64,000 bases of DNA from assembly GCF_002855515.1 (NCBI RefSeq), contig NZ_PKRP01000005.1, forward strand, positions 310,001 to 374,000. Reading direction: 5' to 3'. Both the position numbers and the translations under genes were made by a program. The DNA is from Rhizobium sp. TH135. Lineage in GTDB: Bacteria; Pseudomonadota; Alphaproteobacteria; Rhizobiales; Rhizobiaceae. Positions 9,792-18,480 of this stretch are shown one piece after another (positions within the stretch are counted from its first letter, which is position 1; each line of letters begins with the position of its first letter). The notes beneath the pieces are model-generated. The model was given only the letters and a program-made list of their open reading frames with translations, had not been told where the DNA came from and did not search any database.

Positions 9792-11318
9792 ATGCAGTTT
9801 TTGAGCCGGAACAGCGCGATGGCTGCCGAAACGTATCGGCGGCGCCGGCCCTTCAGGCTCGCGTCGAGCGTTGCCGCGCTCGTCTCAGCGGGCTTGGTGC
9901 TCTCCTCCTGCCAGTCTCTCTTCGAACAGGCCTATGAGCCGTCCGTCGCGCCTTCGCGCAATCCGCAAATCGTCGATGAAGTCCAGAAGGGTGATCCGCG
10001 CGCTCAGATGGGTGCCCGCGAGCATCCGCGCATCGTCGCCTCCTATGGCGGGGAATATTCCGACGCCAAGACCGAGCGTCTCGTCGCCCGCATTGCCGGC
10101 GCTCTGACGGCGGTTTCGGAAAACCCGAACCAGTCCTACCGCATCACCATCCTCAATTCTCCGGCAATCAACGCCTTCGCCTTGCCGGGCGGTTATCTCT
10201 ATGTGACGCGCGGTCTCCTCGCTCTGGCGAATGACGCCTCGGAAGTGGCAGCCGTTCTCAGCCATGAAATGGCCCACGTCACCGCAAATCACGGCATTGA
10301 GCGTCAGCGCCGCGAAGAAGCAGAAGTGATAGCCAGCCGCGTGGTGGCCGAAGTGCTGTCCAGCGATCTTGCCGGCAAGCAGGCACTCGCCCGTGGCAAG
10401 CTGCGCCTTGCCGCCTTCTCGCGCCAGCAGGAGCTGCAGGCTGACGTTATCGGGGTGCGCACGCTCGGCGAAGCCGGCTACGATCCCTATGCCGCCGCCC
10501 GTTTCCTCGATTCCATGGCGCGCTACAGCCAGTTCACCTCCGTCGACCCCGATGCCGACCAGAGCCTCGACTTCCTGTCGAGCCACCCCAACGCTCCCCA
10601 GCGCGTCGAGCTGGCCAAACGCCACGCCCGCGCCTTCGGTCCGGAAGGCACCCATGGCGAAACCGGGCGCGACTATTACCTGAACGGCATCGACGGCCTT
10701 CTCTATGGCGACAGTCCTCAGGAAGGTTTCGTGCGGGGCCAGACCTTCCTGCACGGGCAGCTCGGCATCCGTTTTGATGTGCCGGTCGGGTTCCAGATCG
10801 ACAACAAGGTCGAAGCGGTCCTGGCCACAGGCCCGGGTGATGTCGCGATCCGCTTTGACGGCGTGGCGGACAGCCAGAAGATCAGCCTGCCGAACTATAT
10901 CTCGAGCGGGTGGGTAACCGGCCTGCTGCCCGACACGATCCGCACGATCACCGTTAACGGTCTCGAAGCAGCCACGGCCCGCGCGTCTGCTGACCGCTGG
11001 GACTTCGACATCACCGTCATCCGCATCGGTCCGCAGATCTTCCGCTTCCTGACGGCCGTGCCCAAAGGCAGCCCGGCTCTGGAGACGACGGCCGCCCAGC
11101 TGCGCGCATCCTTCCGCCGCATCACCTCGCAGGAAGCCGCATCCCTGAAGCCACTGCGCGTTCGCGTCGTAACTGTCGGGGCGAATGACAGCATCGGCAC
11201 CTTGTCCGCGCGGATGATGGGCACTGACCGGAAGCTCGAACTCTTCCGCCTGATCAATGCGCTCGGCCCGACCTCGACGGTCAGCCAGGGCATGCGGGTG
11301 AAGATCATCTCCGAGTGA
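9792..11318 (+). CDS. M48 family metalloprotease lipoprotein
   Basis: 508 residues. A lipoprotein signal ends in LSSC with Cys40 as the lipidation site, so the protein is probably anchored in the outer or inner membrane facing the periplasm. The zinc site is HEMAH (158-162) with Glu214 in ELQAD as the likely third ligand. The arrangement matches BepA/YfgC-type M48 peptidases that check outer-membrane protein assembly. After the protease domain there is a second domain and then a LysM-like C-terminal 55 residues (VGANDSIGTLSARM ... VSQGMRVKII). AGGGG precedes ATG 9792; an internal ATG nine codons later is possible. The BepA-like role is inference. Confidence 0.86.
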   Translation: MQFLSRNSAMAAETYRRRRPFRLASSVAALVSAGLVLSSCQSLFEQAYEPSVAPSRNPQIVDEVQKGDPRAQMGAREHPRIVASYGGEYSDAKTERLVARIAGALTAVSENPNQSYRITILNSPAINAFALPGGYLYVTRGLLALANDASEVAAVLSHEMAHVTANHGIERQRREEAEVIASRVVAEVLSSDLAGKQALARGKLRLAAFSRQQELQADVIGVRTLGEAGYDPYAAARFLDSMARYSQFTSVDPDADQSLDFLSSHPNAPQRVELAKRHARAFGPEGTHGETGRDYYLNGIDGLLYGDSPQEGFVRGQTFLHGQLGIRFDVPVGFQIDNKVEAVLATGPGDVAIRFDGVADSQKISLPNYISSGWVTGLLPDTIRTITVNGLEAATARASADRWDFDITVIRIGPQIFRFLTAVPKGSPALETTAAQLRASFRRITSQEAASLKPLRVRVVTVGANDSIGTLSARMMGTDRKLELFRLINALGPTSTVSQGMRVKIISE

Positions 11319-11338
11319 TTGGCTTAGCACCGGCCAAC

Positions 11339-11368
11339 AAAAAAGCCGGCACGAAGGCCGGCTTTTTT
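11339..11368. terminator. Bidirectional terminator between the M48 gene and rpoH2
   Basis: GCCGGC (11345-11350) and GCCGGC (11357-11362) form a hairpin flanked by six As on the left and six Ts on the right, so it can stop transcription of both converging genes. Confidence 0.9.
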
Positions 11369-11385
11369 GTCTGCTCATCTGGGTC

Positions 11386-12258
11386 TCAATAGGCCATTTC
11401 CAACCGTGCTGAAGTCGGCGCCTTGTCGGTCAGGGCGACCTTCAGCTTTTCCAGAGCCCGCGTCTCGATCTGGCGAACGCGTTCCTTGGAAATTCCGAGC
11501 TCGGCCCCCAGTTCTTCCAGAGTAGCACCGTCTTCGGTCAGGCGCCGGGCCTTGATGATCCGGCTTTCGCGTTCGTTGAGGCGGTTCATCGCATCCCTTA
11601 ACCAGCCGTTCCAGCGTTCGCCGTCGATGATCGATGTGACCTGCTCATCGGGGAGAGCTTCCTTGCTTTCCAGCATTTCCAGCTGCTCAGTGCCTTCACC
11701 ATTGCGGCCGGCGACAGGCGTCTGCAGAGACGCGTCATTGCCGGAAAGACGGGCATCCATTGACTGCACGTCCGAAAGGCTTACACCCAGGGCCGTGGCA
11801 ATCTCCTGATGGATCGCCTGATCCGACAGGCGGTTGTCACCCTGTGCGAGCTTGGCACGCAGGCGTCGCAGGTTGAAGAACAGCGCCTTCTGGCTGGAGC
11901 TCGTACCGCCGCGGACGATCGACCAGTTGCGCAGGATGTAATCCTGCATGGAAGCGCGGATCCACCAGCCGGCATAGGTCGAGAAGCGGACTTCCCGGCC
12001 GGGGTCAAAACGAGCGGCCGCTTCAAGAAGGCCGATATAACCTTCCTGGATCAGATCGTTGAGCGGCAGACCGAAGCCGCGGAACTTCGACGCCATGGCG
12101 ATGACCAGGCGCATATGGGCCTGGGCAATGCGATTGCGGGCACCCTGATCGTCGTGCTCCTTCCAGCGGATCGCGAGATCGAGTTCTTCCTCACGCTCCA
12201 GGTAGGGCTGCGACATGGCATACTTGATGATGTGTCTGTCAGCGGATGTGGCTTTCAT
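11386..12258 (-). CDS. rpoH2: RpoH2-type heat-shock sigma factor (sigma-32 family)
   Basis: 290 residues. Sigma-70 family region 2 (LIQEGYIGLLEAAARFDP, then FSTYAGWWIRASMQDYIL), the RpoH box area (NWSIVRGGTSSSQKALFFNLRRLR) and region 4 with the helix-turn-helix LEELGAELGISKERVRQIE are visible. Rhizobia usually carry two RpoH proteins; the divergent linker and the EcfG promoter upstream point to RpoH2, which in Sinorhizobium meliloti is part of the general stress response. ATG 12258 (MKATSADRHIIKYAM) has GGAG upstream; the open frame extends 31 codons further but without support. Confidence 0.88.
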   Translation of the reverse strand: MKATSADRHIIKYAMSQPYLEREEELDLAIRWKEHDDQGARNRIAQAHMRLVIAMASKFRGFGLPLNDLIQEGYIGLLEAAARFDPGREVRFSTYAGWWIRASMQDYILRNWSIVRGGTSSSQKALFFNLRRLRAKLAQGDNRLSDQAIHQEIATALGVSLSDVQSMDARLSGNDASLQTPVAGRNGEGTEQLEMLESKEALPDEQVTSIIDGERWNGWLRDAMNRLNERESRIIKARRLTEDGATLEELGAELGISKERVRQIETRALEKLKVALTDKAPTSARLEMAY

Positions 12259-12324
12259 CGGACATCTCCATGGTCTCTTGGACCGCAGGCCTCTTGCAGG
12301 CCATCTTGCCGGCATTGTCTCCTG

Positions 12325-12349
12325 AACGAGTGAACGTCGGTCAGGTTCC
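12325..12349 (-). promoter_or_regulatory. EcfG/RpoE2-type promoter of rpoH2
   Basis: On the minus strand GGAAC (12349-12345), 16 bases, then CGTT (12328-12325): an exact match to the GGAAC-N16/17-CGTT consensus of alphaproteobacterial general-stress sigma factors. It lies about 65 bases before the rpoH2 start codon. S. meliloti rpoH2 is known to depend on RpoE2, so the placement is meaningful. Confidence 0.85.
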
Positions 12350-12520
12350 AACGAATGCCGGACGCGGTGGTAGTTGCGTCGCTCTCATCTGCTTGTCTGA
12401 CCAGTATTACGCGCCCCATGCGACATCGGATTGCCGGTGGGGGTGCGACCTTCTGTCGAGAAGGGGTGATCACGCGGAATTGAGAATTGGGGCCGATTGA
12501 GCGCTGCAAAGACCTGGAAA

Positions 12521-12550
12521 CGCAAAACGGCGCGGGTTGCCCCGCGCCGT
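12521..12550 (-). terminator. Terminator of leuB
   Basis: A perfect 10-bp stem (12527-12536 with 12541-12550) and a 4-base loop, followed on the minus strand by TTTT. It sits 25 bases after the leuB stop. Confidence 0.9.
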
Positions 12551-12574
12551 CTGATTGAAGCTGGAAGACCTGGC

Positions 12575-13687
12575 TTAGGCGGAAAGCGCCTTGAACTCGG
12601 CAAGGATGGCATCTCCCATCTCGACGGTGCCGACCTGGCGGCAACCGTCTGCCATGATGTCGCCGGTGCGCACGCCCTGATCAAGCACGTTGGCGATCGC
12701 CTTCTCCAGACGGTCGGCTTCAGCCACCATGTTGAAGGAGTAGCGCAGGCACATGGCGAAGGAGGCAATCATGGCGATCGGGTTCGCAATACCCTGGCCC
12801 GCGATGTCAGGCGCCGAACCGTGTACCGGCTCGTAGAGTGCCTTGCGCTTGCCCGTCTTGCCGTCGGGCGCACCGAGCGAGGCGGAGGGCAGCATGCCGA
12901 GCGAACCGGTGAGCATGGCGGCCACGTCGGAAAGCATGTCGCCGAACAGGTTGTCGGTCACGATGACGTCGAACTGCTTCGGCGCACGGACGAGCTGCAT
13001 GCCACCGGCATCGGCCAGCATATGGTCGAGCTTGACGTCGGAGAACTTCTCCTTGTGCGTCGCCGTCACGACCTGGTTCCACAACACGCCCGACTTCATG
13101 ACGTTGCGCTTTTCCATCGAGCAGACGCGGTTGTTACGGGTGCGGGCCAGTTCGAAGGCAACGGCGGAGATACGCTCGATTTCGTAGGTATCGTAGACCT
13201 GCGTATCGACGGCGCGCTTCTGGCCGTTGCCGAGATCGGTGATCGTCTTCGGCTCGCCGAAATAGACGCCGCCGGTCAGTTCGCGAACGATAAGGATGTC
13301 GAGACCCTCGACAAGCTCAGGCTTCAGCGACGACGCATTGGCGAGCGCCGGGTAGCAGATCGCCGGACGCAGGTTGGCGAAAAGTTCGAGATCCTTGCGC
13401 AGGCGCAGGAGACCGGCTTCCGGGCGCACGTCATAGGGCACGTCGTCCCACTTTGGGCCGCCGACCGCACCGAAGAGCACGGCGTCCGCGGCCAGCGCCT
13501 TCGCCATGTCTTCTTCCGAAATCGCCGCACCATGCGCGTCATAGGCGGAACCACCAACAAGACCTTCGTCGGTCACGAAGCCGGCGCCCTGCGCCTCGTT
13601 CATGTAGGCGATGATCTTGCGGACCTCAGCCATGGCCTCGGGGCCAATGCCGTCACCGGGCAGCAGGAGAAGATTGCGAGCCGTCAT
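12575..13687 (-). CDS. leuB: 3-isopropylmalate dehydrogenase
   Basis: 370 residues, normal length. Catalyses the NAD-dependent oxidative decarboxylation of 3-isopropylmalate in leucine synthesis. Family landmarks: [15 protein letters not shown] at the N-terminus, [12 protein letters not shown], the substrate loop [26 protein letters not shown], the lysine-containing [12 protein letters not shown], the metal-binding [11 protein letters not shown], and [24 protein letters not shown] precedes the ATG at 13687. leuD is at 14856-15461 and leuC at 40354-41763, so the three genes are separate transcription units here. Confidence 0.96.
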   Translation of the reverse strand: MTARNLLLLPGDGIGPEAMAEVRKIIAYMNEAQGAGFVTDEGLVGGSAYDAHGAAISEEDMAKALAADAVLFGAVGGPKWDDVPYDVRPEAGLLRLRKDLELFANLRPAICYPALANASSLKPELVEGLDILIVRELTGGVYFGEPKTITDLGNGQKRAVDTQVYDTYEIERISAVAFELARTRNNRVCSMEKRNVMKSGVLWNQVVTATHKEKFSDVKLDHMLADAGGMQLVRAPKQFDVIVTDNLFGDMLSDVAAMLTGSLGMLPSASLGAPDGKTGKRKALYEPVHGSAPDIAGQGIANPIAMIASFAMCLRYSFNMVAEADRLEKAIANVLDQGVRTGDIMADGCRQVGTVEMGDAILAEFKALSA

Positions 13688-13864
13688 GGAAACCCTCCAC
13701 TCGAAAAAGAAGTCGCGGTTTCTTACGCGCGGGGCTAGGCCTTTTCAAGCGAGATAGGCCGGAAACGGTACGGTTCGCGGCACCGTCGCAGAGGCTTTTG
13801 TCGGTTGACCCGTCGGGTGGCGAGGTCCAAAAGACAGCATCCCTCCAGCATGTTCGAGTTCACC

Positions 13865-14797
13865 ATGCCTCTTTCTCCCTTGCACATTGAAACCCCGCTT
13901 CTGCGCACCGCGGCCGACTATAGCGAGAGCGGTCTGTCGCTCTGGCTGAAGCTCGATGCCTTGCAGCCCTCCGGCAGCTTCAAGCTGCGCGGCGTGGGCC
14001 TGCTCTGCCAGCATGAAGTCGCCAAGGGCGCGAAGGAAATCTTCTGCGCGTCCGGCGGCAACGCAGGCATCGCGGCAGCGGTCGCCGGCAAGGCCCTGGG
14101 AGTACCGGTGACCATCGTCGTGCCGGAAACGACGTCGCCCGAGGTTCGCACCCGGATCGCCGCAACCGGCGCCAAGGTCCTGGTGCATGGTTCGGTCTTC
14201 GATGAAGCCAACGCCCATGCCGTAGCCCTCGCGACCGAACGCAAGGCGGCCTATGTGCACCCCTATGACCATCCGCTGCTTTGGGAAGGTCATGCGACGC
14301 TTATCGACGAGGTGGTCAAATCAGGCGCCGAATTCGACTGCGTGGTCACCAGTGTCGGCGGCGGCGGACTGCTGGCCGGCATCGTGGAAGGCCTGAAGCG
14401 CAATGGCCTGGGCGACGTGCCAGTGATTGCCGTCGAGACGGAAGGGGCTGCCTCGCTGAACGCAGCAGTGGCCGCCAAGGCGCGTGTGACGCTTCCGGCG
14501 ATCACCTCGATCGCCAATTCACTGGGTGCGCGCCAGATCGCACAACACGTCTTCGACCTTCTTGAAACGCATCCGATCGAAAGCGTCACGGTGACGGATG
14601 CGCAGGCCGTTGCCGCTTGCCTGAAGTTTGCAGATGCGCAGCGGATCCTGGTCGAACCAGCCTGCGGCGCAGCACTGGCCGTGGCGGACGTGCATGCGGA
14701 TAGGCTGTCGCGCTTCAAGGCACCGCTGATCGAGGTCTGTGGCGGGATCGGCGTGTCGCTTGCCGCCCTTGAAGCTTGGCGCACGCGCTTCCTTTGA
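13865..14797 (+). CDS. PLP-dependent serine/threonine dehydratase-like enzyme
   Basis: 310 residues from ATG 13865. Fold-type II PLP enzyme: the PLP lysine is Lys40 in SGSFKLRG, the substrate-binding loop is SGGNAG, the phosphate loop is GGGGLLAG, and EPACGAALAV lies near the C-terminus. Members deaminate L-serine or L-threonine to pyruvate or 2-oxobutyrate. It lacks the regulatory ACT domain of biosynthetic IlvA, and resembles the short, eukaryote-like serine dehydratases; exact substrate is unknown. No start has a strong ribosome binding site; ATG 13850 is an alternative. Divergent from leuB. Confidence 0.85.
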   Translation: MPLSPLHIETPLLRTAADYSESGLSLWLKLDALQPSGSFKLRGVGLLCQHEVAKGAKEIFCASGGNAGIAAAVAGKALGVPVTIVVPETTSPEVRTRIAATGAKVLVHGSVFDEANAHAVALATERKAAYVHPYDHPLLWEGHATLIDEVVKSGAEFDCVVTSVGGGGLLAGIVEGLKRNGLGDVPVIAVETEGAASLNAAVAAKARVTLPAITSIANSLGARQIAQHVFDLLETHPIESVTVTDAQAVAACLKFADAQRILVEPACGAALAVADVHADRLSRFKAPLIEVCGGIGVSLAALEAWRTRFL

Positions 14798-14805
14798 AGC
14801 CAAAG

Positions 14806-14830
14806 AAAAAGCCGGGCGTGAGCCCGGCTT
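14806..14830 (-). terminator. Terminator of leuD
   Basis: GCCGGGC (14811-14817), loop GTGA, GCCCGGC (14822-14828), followed on the minus strand by five Ts. It lies between the converging dehydratase gene and leuD and may also slow the plus-strand transcript. Confidence 0.85.
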
Positions 14831-14855
14831 CATCATTTCATCTTGTTAGATGATC

Positions 14856-15461
14856 TCAGGCCCAAGGGCGCTGGGCGGCATTGGACTGCTCGAAGGTCGA
14901 GATGCTCGAGGCCTTTTCAAGCGTCAGGCCGATATCGTCGAGACCGTTCAGCAGGCAGTGACGCTTGAAGGCGTCGATCTCGAAGGAGATCTTGCCGCCG
15001 TCGGGACCGGTGATTTCCAGGGATTCCAGGTCGACCGTCAGCACGGCATTCGAACCGCGGCTGGCATCGTCCATCAGCTTGTCCAGGTTCTCCTGGCTGA
15101 CGACGATCGGCAGAATGCCGTTCTTGAAACAGTTGTTGTAGAAGATGTCGGCGAACGACGTGGAGATCACGCAGCGGATGCCGAAGTCGAGCAGCGCCCA
15201 CGGGGCATGCTCGCGCGAGGAACCGCAACCGAAGTTATCGCCGGCAACGAGGATCTGAGCGTTGCGATAAGCGGGCTTGTTGAGGACGAAATCCGGATTT
15301 TCCGAGCCGTCTTCCTTGAAGCGTGCCTCAGCGAAGAGGCCAGCACCGAGACCGGTGCGCTTGATGGTCTTCAGGTAATCCTTCGGAATGATCATGTCCG
15401 TGTCGATATTGACGACCGGAAGCGGTGCCGCGACACCGGTAAGCTTTACGAACTTGTCCAT
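14856..15461 (-). CDS. leuD: 3-isopropylmalate dehydratase small subunit
   Basis: 201 residues, normal length. Pairs with LeuC (40354-41763) to isomerise 2- to 3-isopropylmalate. Typical segments: [31 protein letters not shown], the swivelling-domain motif [25 protein letters not shown], and [23 protein letters not shown] lies ahead of the ATG at 15461. It is not next to leuC, as usual in rhizobia. Confidence 0.96.
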   Translation of the reverse strand: MDKFVKLTGVAAPLPVVNIDTDMIIPKDYLKTIKRTGLGAGLFAEARFKEDGSENPDFVLNKPAYRNAQILVAGDNFGCGSSREHAPWALLDFGIRCVISTSFADIFYNNCFKNGILPIVVSQENLDKLMDDASRGSNAVLTVDLESLEITGPDGGKISFEIDAFKRHCLLNGLDDIGLTLEKASSISTFEQSNAAQRPWA

Positions 15462-15631
15462 CAGTCTGCCTTCGATCTAGCTAATGCGCGTGTAATGCCC
15501 CGCCCTTAGAGCAAAATTGGACGAAATTGAAGGAGAATCTTGTAGCGGCGGCCGGTTGCGTCGGTGCGCACCCACGCTAGCCGAGGCTCACCCGCGACAC
15601 GGGTGAGCGGACCGATCAAGCTGGAGCTCGA

Positions 15632-15862
15632 TCAAAGATCGATGATCGTGCCCTTGCCATCGTTCCAGACGCGCACGTCGTCGCGACGCTTCGCCTTGAC
15701 GTAAACAGGTGCGCGCTTCGTCTTGCCCATAAGCATACGGGCGCCGAGCGTCACGGTCAGCAGTGCACCAATCAGGAGCGTCAGCGAAACCGCGAAAGCG
15801 GCTGCGAGGCCGACAAAAGCGAGGCCAGCAATGGCATAGGCGGCGGAGCGGAAATTCTGCAT
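15632..15862 (-). CDS. Small membrane protein of unknown function
   Basis: 76 residues. One long or two short hydrophobic segments fill residues 7-45, rich in Ala, Gly, Leu and Val, followed by a basic stretch (GKTKRAPVYVKAKRRDD) likely on the cytoplasmic side. AAAGGA precedes the ATG at 15862. It looks like a conserved small inner-membrane protein of rhizobia. Function is unknown. A GC-rich hairpin without a T-tract (15586-15608) follows its stop. Confidence 0.7.
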   Translation of the reverse strand: MQNFRSAAYAIAGLAFVGLAAAFAVSLTLLIGALLTVTLGARMLMGKTKRAPVYVKAKRRDDVRVWNDGKGTIIDL

Positions 15863-15972
15863 GATCGTGTCCTTTCTCGAAGAGCAAGGTGGTCCTTATT
15901 CTCCCGCATTGCAAGGGCCTTTCACCCAATTGTCATCTTGCGCGGCCGCCCAAAGCTTGCCAGAACTCGGCC

Positions 15973-16893
15973 ATGACATCTGAAGTCTCCTCCTTCCGCT
16001 TTCATCATCCGTCCCGGCTCCGCCGTTCCGTCTTGACTGTGCCCGCAATCAACGACCGGGCCATGGAAAAGGTGGCGAGCCTCGATTGCGATGCCGTCAT
16101 CTTCGATCTGGAAGATGCCGTGGCTGAAGATCGCAAGGCAGATGCCCGCAGCAAGCTTCTGAATTTTCTGCAGAAAAGTGATCTCGGGCATCGCGAGTGC
16201 ATCATTCGCATCAACGCAGCCGACACGCCTTATTTTCGGGAGGACATGGCGCTCGTTCTGGAGGCGCTGCCCAACGCAGTCCTCCTTCCCAAGGTCGAGG
16301 AACCAGTCACGATCCAGGACGTCGCGGATATGCTGGGCGAGCATGATGCGGCGGAAGGTCTCAGGATCTGGGCCATGATCGAAACGCCGCGCGGCGTCTT
16401 GAACGCGGCAGCCATCGCCTCCTCGGGCCGGACAAGCGACAGTCGCCTCGACGCCTTCGTTGTCGGGCTGAACGACCTGCGCAAGGCGACCGTCATCCCG
16501 GCCGAACCCGGCCGCACCTATCTCGTATCCTATCTGATGCAGATCGTGCTCGCCGCCCGAGCCTATGGCCTCGACGTCATCGACAGCGTATCGAACGATT
16601 TTCGCGACATGGAAGCCCTTGCAGCCGAATGCGCTCAAGGTCGCGCCATGGGCTTCGATGGAAAGATGCTGATCCATCCAGCCCAGATCGAACCGTCAAA
16701 CCACCATTTCGGCCCCTCGGCGGCAGCCATCGCGGAGGCCCGCCTCGTGGCCGACGCCTTTGCCAACCCGGCCCATGCGGGCCTCAACGTCATCAACATC
16801 GATGGGCGCATGATCGAGCGGCTGCATGCCGAGGAGGCAACACGTCTTCTCGCCAAGGTCGCGCTGATTACCGCCAGAAAGGACAAGCCATGA
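15973..16893 (+). CDS. CitE-like CoA ester lyase (HpcH/HpaI aldolase family)
   Basis: 306 residues. Segments typical of CitE-like proteins: RRSVLTVPAINDRAMEKVASLDCDAVIFDLEDAVAEDRKADAR, the catalytic-site arginine in RINAADTPYF, LPKVEEP, WAMIETPRGVLNAA and GFDGKMLIHPAQIE. Members cleave or form CoA thioesters such as malyl-CoA or citramalyl-CoA; the partner subunits of citrate lyase are absent, so it is a stand-alone enzyme with unproven substrate. ATG 15973 is the natural start. The DUF1737 gene overlaps its stop by four bases, so the two are translationally coupled. Confidence 0.85.
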   Translation: MTSEVSSFRFHHPSRLRRSVLTVPAINDRAMEKVASLDCDAVIFDLEDAVAEDRKADARSKLLNFLQKSDLGHRECIIRINAADTPYFREDMALVLEALPNAVLLPKVEEPVTIQDVADMLGEHDAAEGLRIWAMIETPRGVLNAAAIASSGRTSDSRLDAFVVGLNDLRKATVIPAEPGRTYLVSYLMQIVLAARAYGLDVIDSVSNDFRDMEALAAECAQGRAMGFDGKMLIHPAQIEPSNHHFGPSAAAIAEARLVADAFANPAHAGLNVINIDGRMIERLHAEEATRLLAKVALITARKDKP

Positions 16894-17096
16894 AAGTCTA
16901 TCGTTTTCTTACCGGACCGGATGATTCCAGCTTCTGCCACCGCGTCACCGACGCGCTGAACAAGGGCTGGGAGCTGCACGGATCGCCGAGCCACACATTC
17001 AATGCTGCCGAAAACAAGCTGTATTGCGGCCAGGCCGTGGTGAAGACAGTGCATGGCAAGGACTACGATCCGTCGATGAAGCTCGGCGAGCAGTGA
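16890..17096 (+). CDS. DUF1737 family protein
   Basis: 68 residues starting at ATG 16890, which overlaps the stop of the CitE-like gene (ATGA). The sequence MKVYRFLTGPDDSSFCHRVT, then NKGWELHGSPSHTF and a C-terminal YCGQAVVK strand, matches the DUF1737 pattern seen beside many alphaproteobacterial genes. No enzyme motif is visible; function is unknown. Confidence 0.8.
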   Translation: MKVYRFLTGPDDSSFCHRVTDALNKGWELHGSPSHTFNAAENKLYCGQAVVKTVHGKDYDPSMKLGEQ

Positions 17097-17158
17097 TTTG
17101 CTCGTGAGGCACATCTCGCCCTTGGTGCGGGAGAACGGACCCAGCGCATTCCGCTAGG

Positions 17159-17320
17159 CCCTCATGCTGAGGTGCCCGCGTGAAGCGCGGGCCTCGAAGC
17201 ATCCCGCTCTGGTGGCCTCGTGCTTCTGACGTCGCTTCGCTCCCACCTCAGCATGAGGGGTGGCGGGGTAGCCTCGTCCTTCGAGGCCCGACTGTGTCGG
17301 GCACCTCAGGATGAGGGGTG
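17159..17320. repeat. RIME-like palindromic intergenic repeats
   Basis: CCTCATGCTGAGGTG (17160-17174) recurs inverted as CACCTCAGCATGAGG (17244-17258), each beside smaller palindromes such as GCCCGCG...CGCGGGC. A third unit with TCGAGGCCCGAC...GTCGGGCACCTCAGGATGAGG follows to 17320. The style matches the RIME family of intergenic elements known from Rhizobiaceae, but assignment to a named element is by pattern only. Confidence 0.65.
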
Positions 17321-17504
17321 ATCTATCGATGTCAAAAACCCCAAGCTTCGCCGCCGGTCGGGATTGCTCCCTCCGGGGGTGGTCATGCTTGTCTCGGACG
17401 AGGCGCCAGAAGCAACCTGTCTAAGTAATTTATGTGGCTCCTTCCGGCGCCCCGTTCGGCGTCTATTCCCGCTGCATGCGTCTCTCTGGCAAGGCGGCGA
17501 CGGT

Positions 17505-17540
17505 CCTTGGTCCTCGGGTCAGGCCCGAGGATGACCAAGG
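17505..17540. repeat. Palindromic repeat unit
   Basis: CCTTGGTC, then CTCGGG, spacer, CCCGAG and GATGACCAAGG form an imperfect 36-base palindrome. Its core (TCCTCGGGTCARGCCCGAGGATGAC) is the same as in the two arms of the element at 18090-18251, so this is a third copy of that core. Confidence 0.65.
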
Positions 17541-17980
17541 GATGACCGGGCGTAGGGTCCGGCTGCGGCGTCACCACGAAAGTGACGCTTCAGCCTGGCC
17601 GGTGGCCCGGGAGGTTCCCGCCGGATGGTGCACCAATCCGACCGGGACCCTCGCCCGGGGGATGATGCCATGGCCATTTGCGGCCCGGCTCTCATCCCCG
17701 CCGTTTTCTCCGCCCCGCTGTCTGGGTGTTCGCGACAGCGCTGGCGCCTTGTCTGTGTGCCTCTGAGGCACGTCCTTCCGATCAGGGGTTTCAGGCGTCA
17801 GGCATCCGACCGTCCGCCATCACTTCCACCCCTTCGTCCGGAGGGAGACCGTTGCAGCGGGCCGGGGGTCTATACCTGCGAGAGTACGCGCCCCCGGCGC
17901 CGGCCCCGCCTCGCCTGACATCGCATCGTCAGGTGTATCCGAGGGCGGGACGGGGATAAGTCTAAGAGGGTGGAATTGGT

Positions 17981-18046
17981 GGGGATGAAAAAACATGTCG
18001 GGGTTTGATTTTGCTGCGAATTTTCTCAAACTCATCCCCCTTTTTT
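17981..18046 (+). terminator. Terminator-like long hairpin with no upstream gene
   Basis: GGGGATGA (17981-17988) pairs with TCATCCCC (18032-18039), with an inner stem GTTTGA (18003-18008) and TCAAAC (18026-18031), then C and six Ts. It looks like the 3' end of a plus-strand transcript, but the nearest plus-strand gene ends 0.9 kb earlier. It may end a small RNA or be part of a repeat. Confidence 0.45.
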
Positions 18047-18089
18047 CGGAAGACGGAGTGGTTTGAGGTGACTGTCTGGCTTCGGAAGG

Positions 18090-18251
18090 CTTGTGTCTGG
18101 ATCCTCGGGTCAAGCCCGAGGATGACGACCTTCTTGGAGTGGAAGAGGGTATTCTCCTCATGCGCTGTGCGATGGAAGAGGTAGAGGAGGATACCAGTCG
18201 CTCCCCCACACTCCGTCATCCTCGGGCTTGACCCGAGGATCCAAACACAAG
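18090..18251. repeat. 162-bp inverted-repeat (MITE-like) element
   Basis: The arm at 18090-18127 and the arm at 18214-18251 are 38-base inverted copies with one mismatch, and each arm is itself palindromic (CCTCGGG...CCCGAGG). Inside, GGTATTCTCCTC and GAGGAGGATACC form a second, shorter inverted pair, so the whole unit could fold into one long hairpin. There is no transposase gene. No target-site duplication is obvious. Confidence 0.7.
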
Positions 18252-18264
18252 TGGGGCGGGGGCC

Positions 18265-18480
18265 CTATCTCCCCCATTGCGGGGGAGAAAGCGAAATCGA
18301 GGAATTGGCCCGATGAGGGCCAAACCTCAGATTTCGCAAGAGGGGGGCTAGGTGAGGTTGTCGCCTACGGAACTGCGCCCCTCACCTGGAAAATCTGATG
18401 TTTAGGCGGCTTGCGCTCGCCTAAGCCTTCGATTTTCCGTCCTCCCCCGCATGGGGGGAGGCACCAACGCCTCCGATCGC
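18265..18480. repeat. Second intergenic repeat pair ahead of the metA riboswitch
   Basis: CTCCCCCATTGCGGGGGAGAAAG and GGGGGCTAGGTGAGG (18270-18357) are followed by a roughly inverted counterpart, CCCCTCACCTGGAAAATC ... GATTTTCCGTCCTCCCCCGCATGGGGGGAGG (18376-18464). The short palindromes CTCCCCC/GGGGGAG occur in both. The pattern is that of dispersed intergenic repeats; the exact ends are uncertain. Confidence 0.5.

Noticed and set aside
9590..9937. Open frame of 115 codons between thiQ and the M48 gene
   Set aside because: It overlaps the start of the M48 gene out of frame, and its composition (many Cys and Arg) does not look like a protein.
17434..17959. Open frames of 64-110 codons in the repeat-rich gap
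   Set aside because: They cross palindromic repeats, overlap each other in several frames, and have Arg/Pro-rich translations without homology signals.
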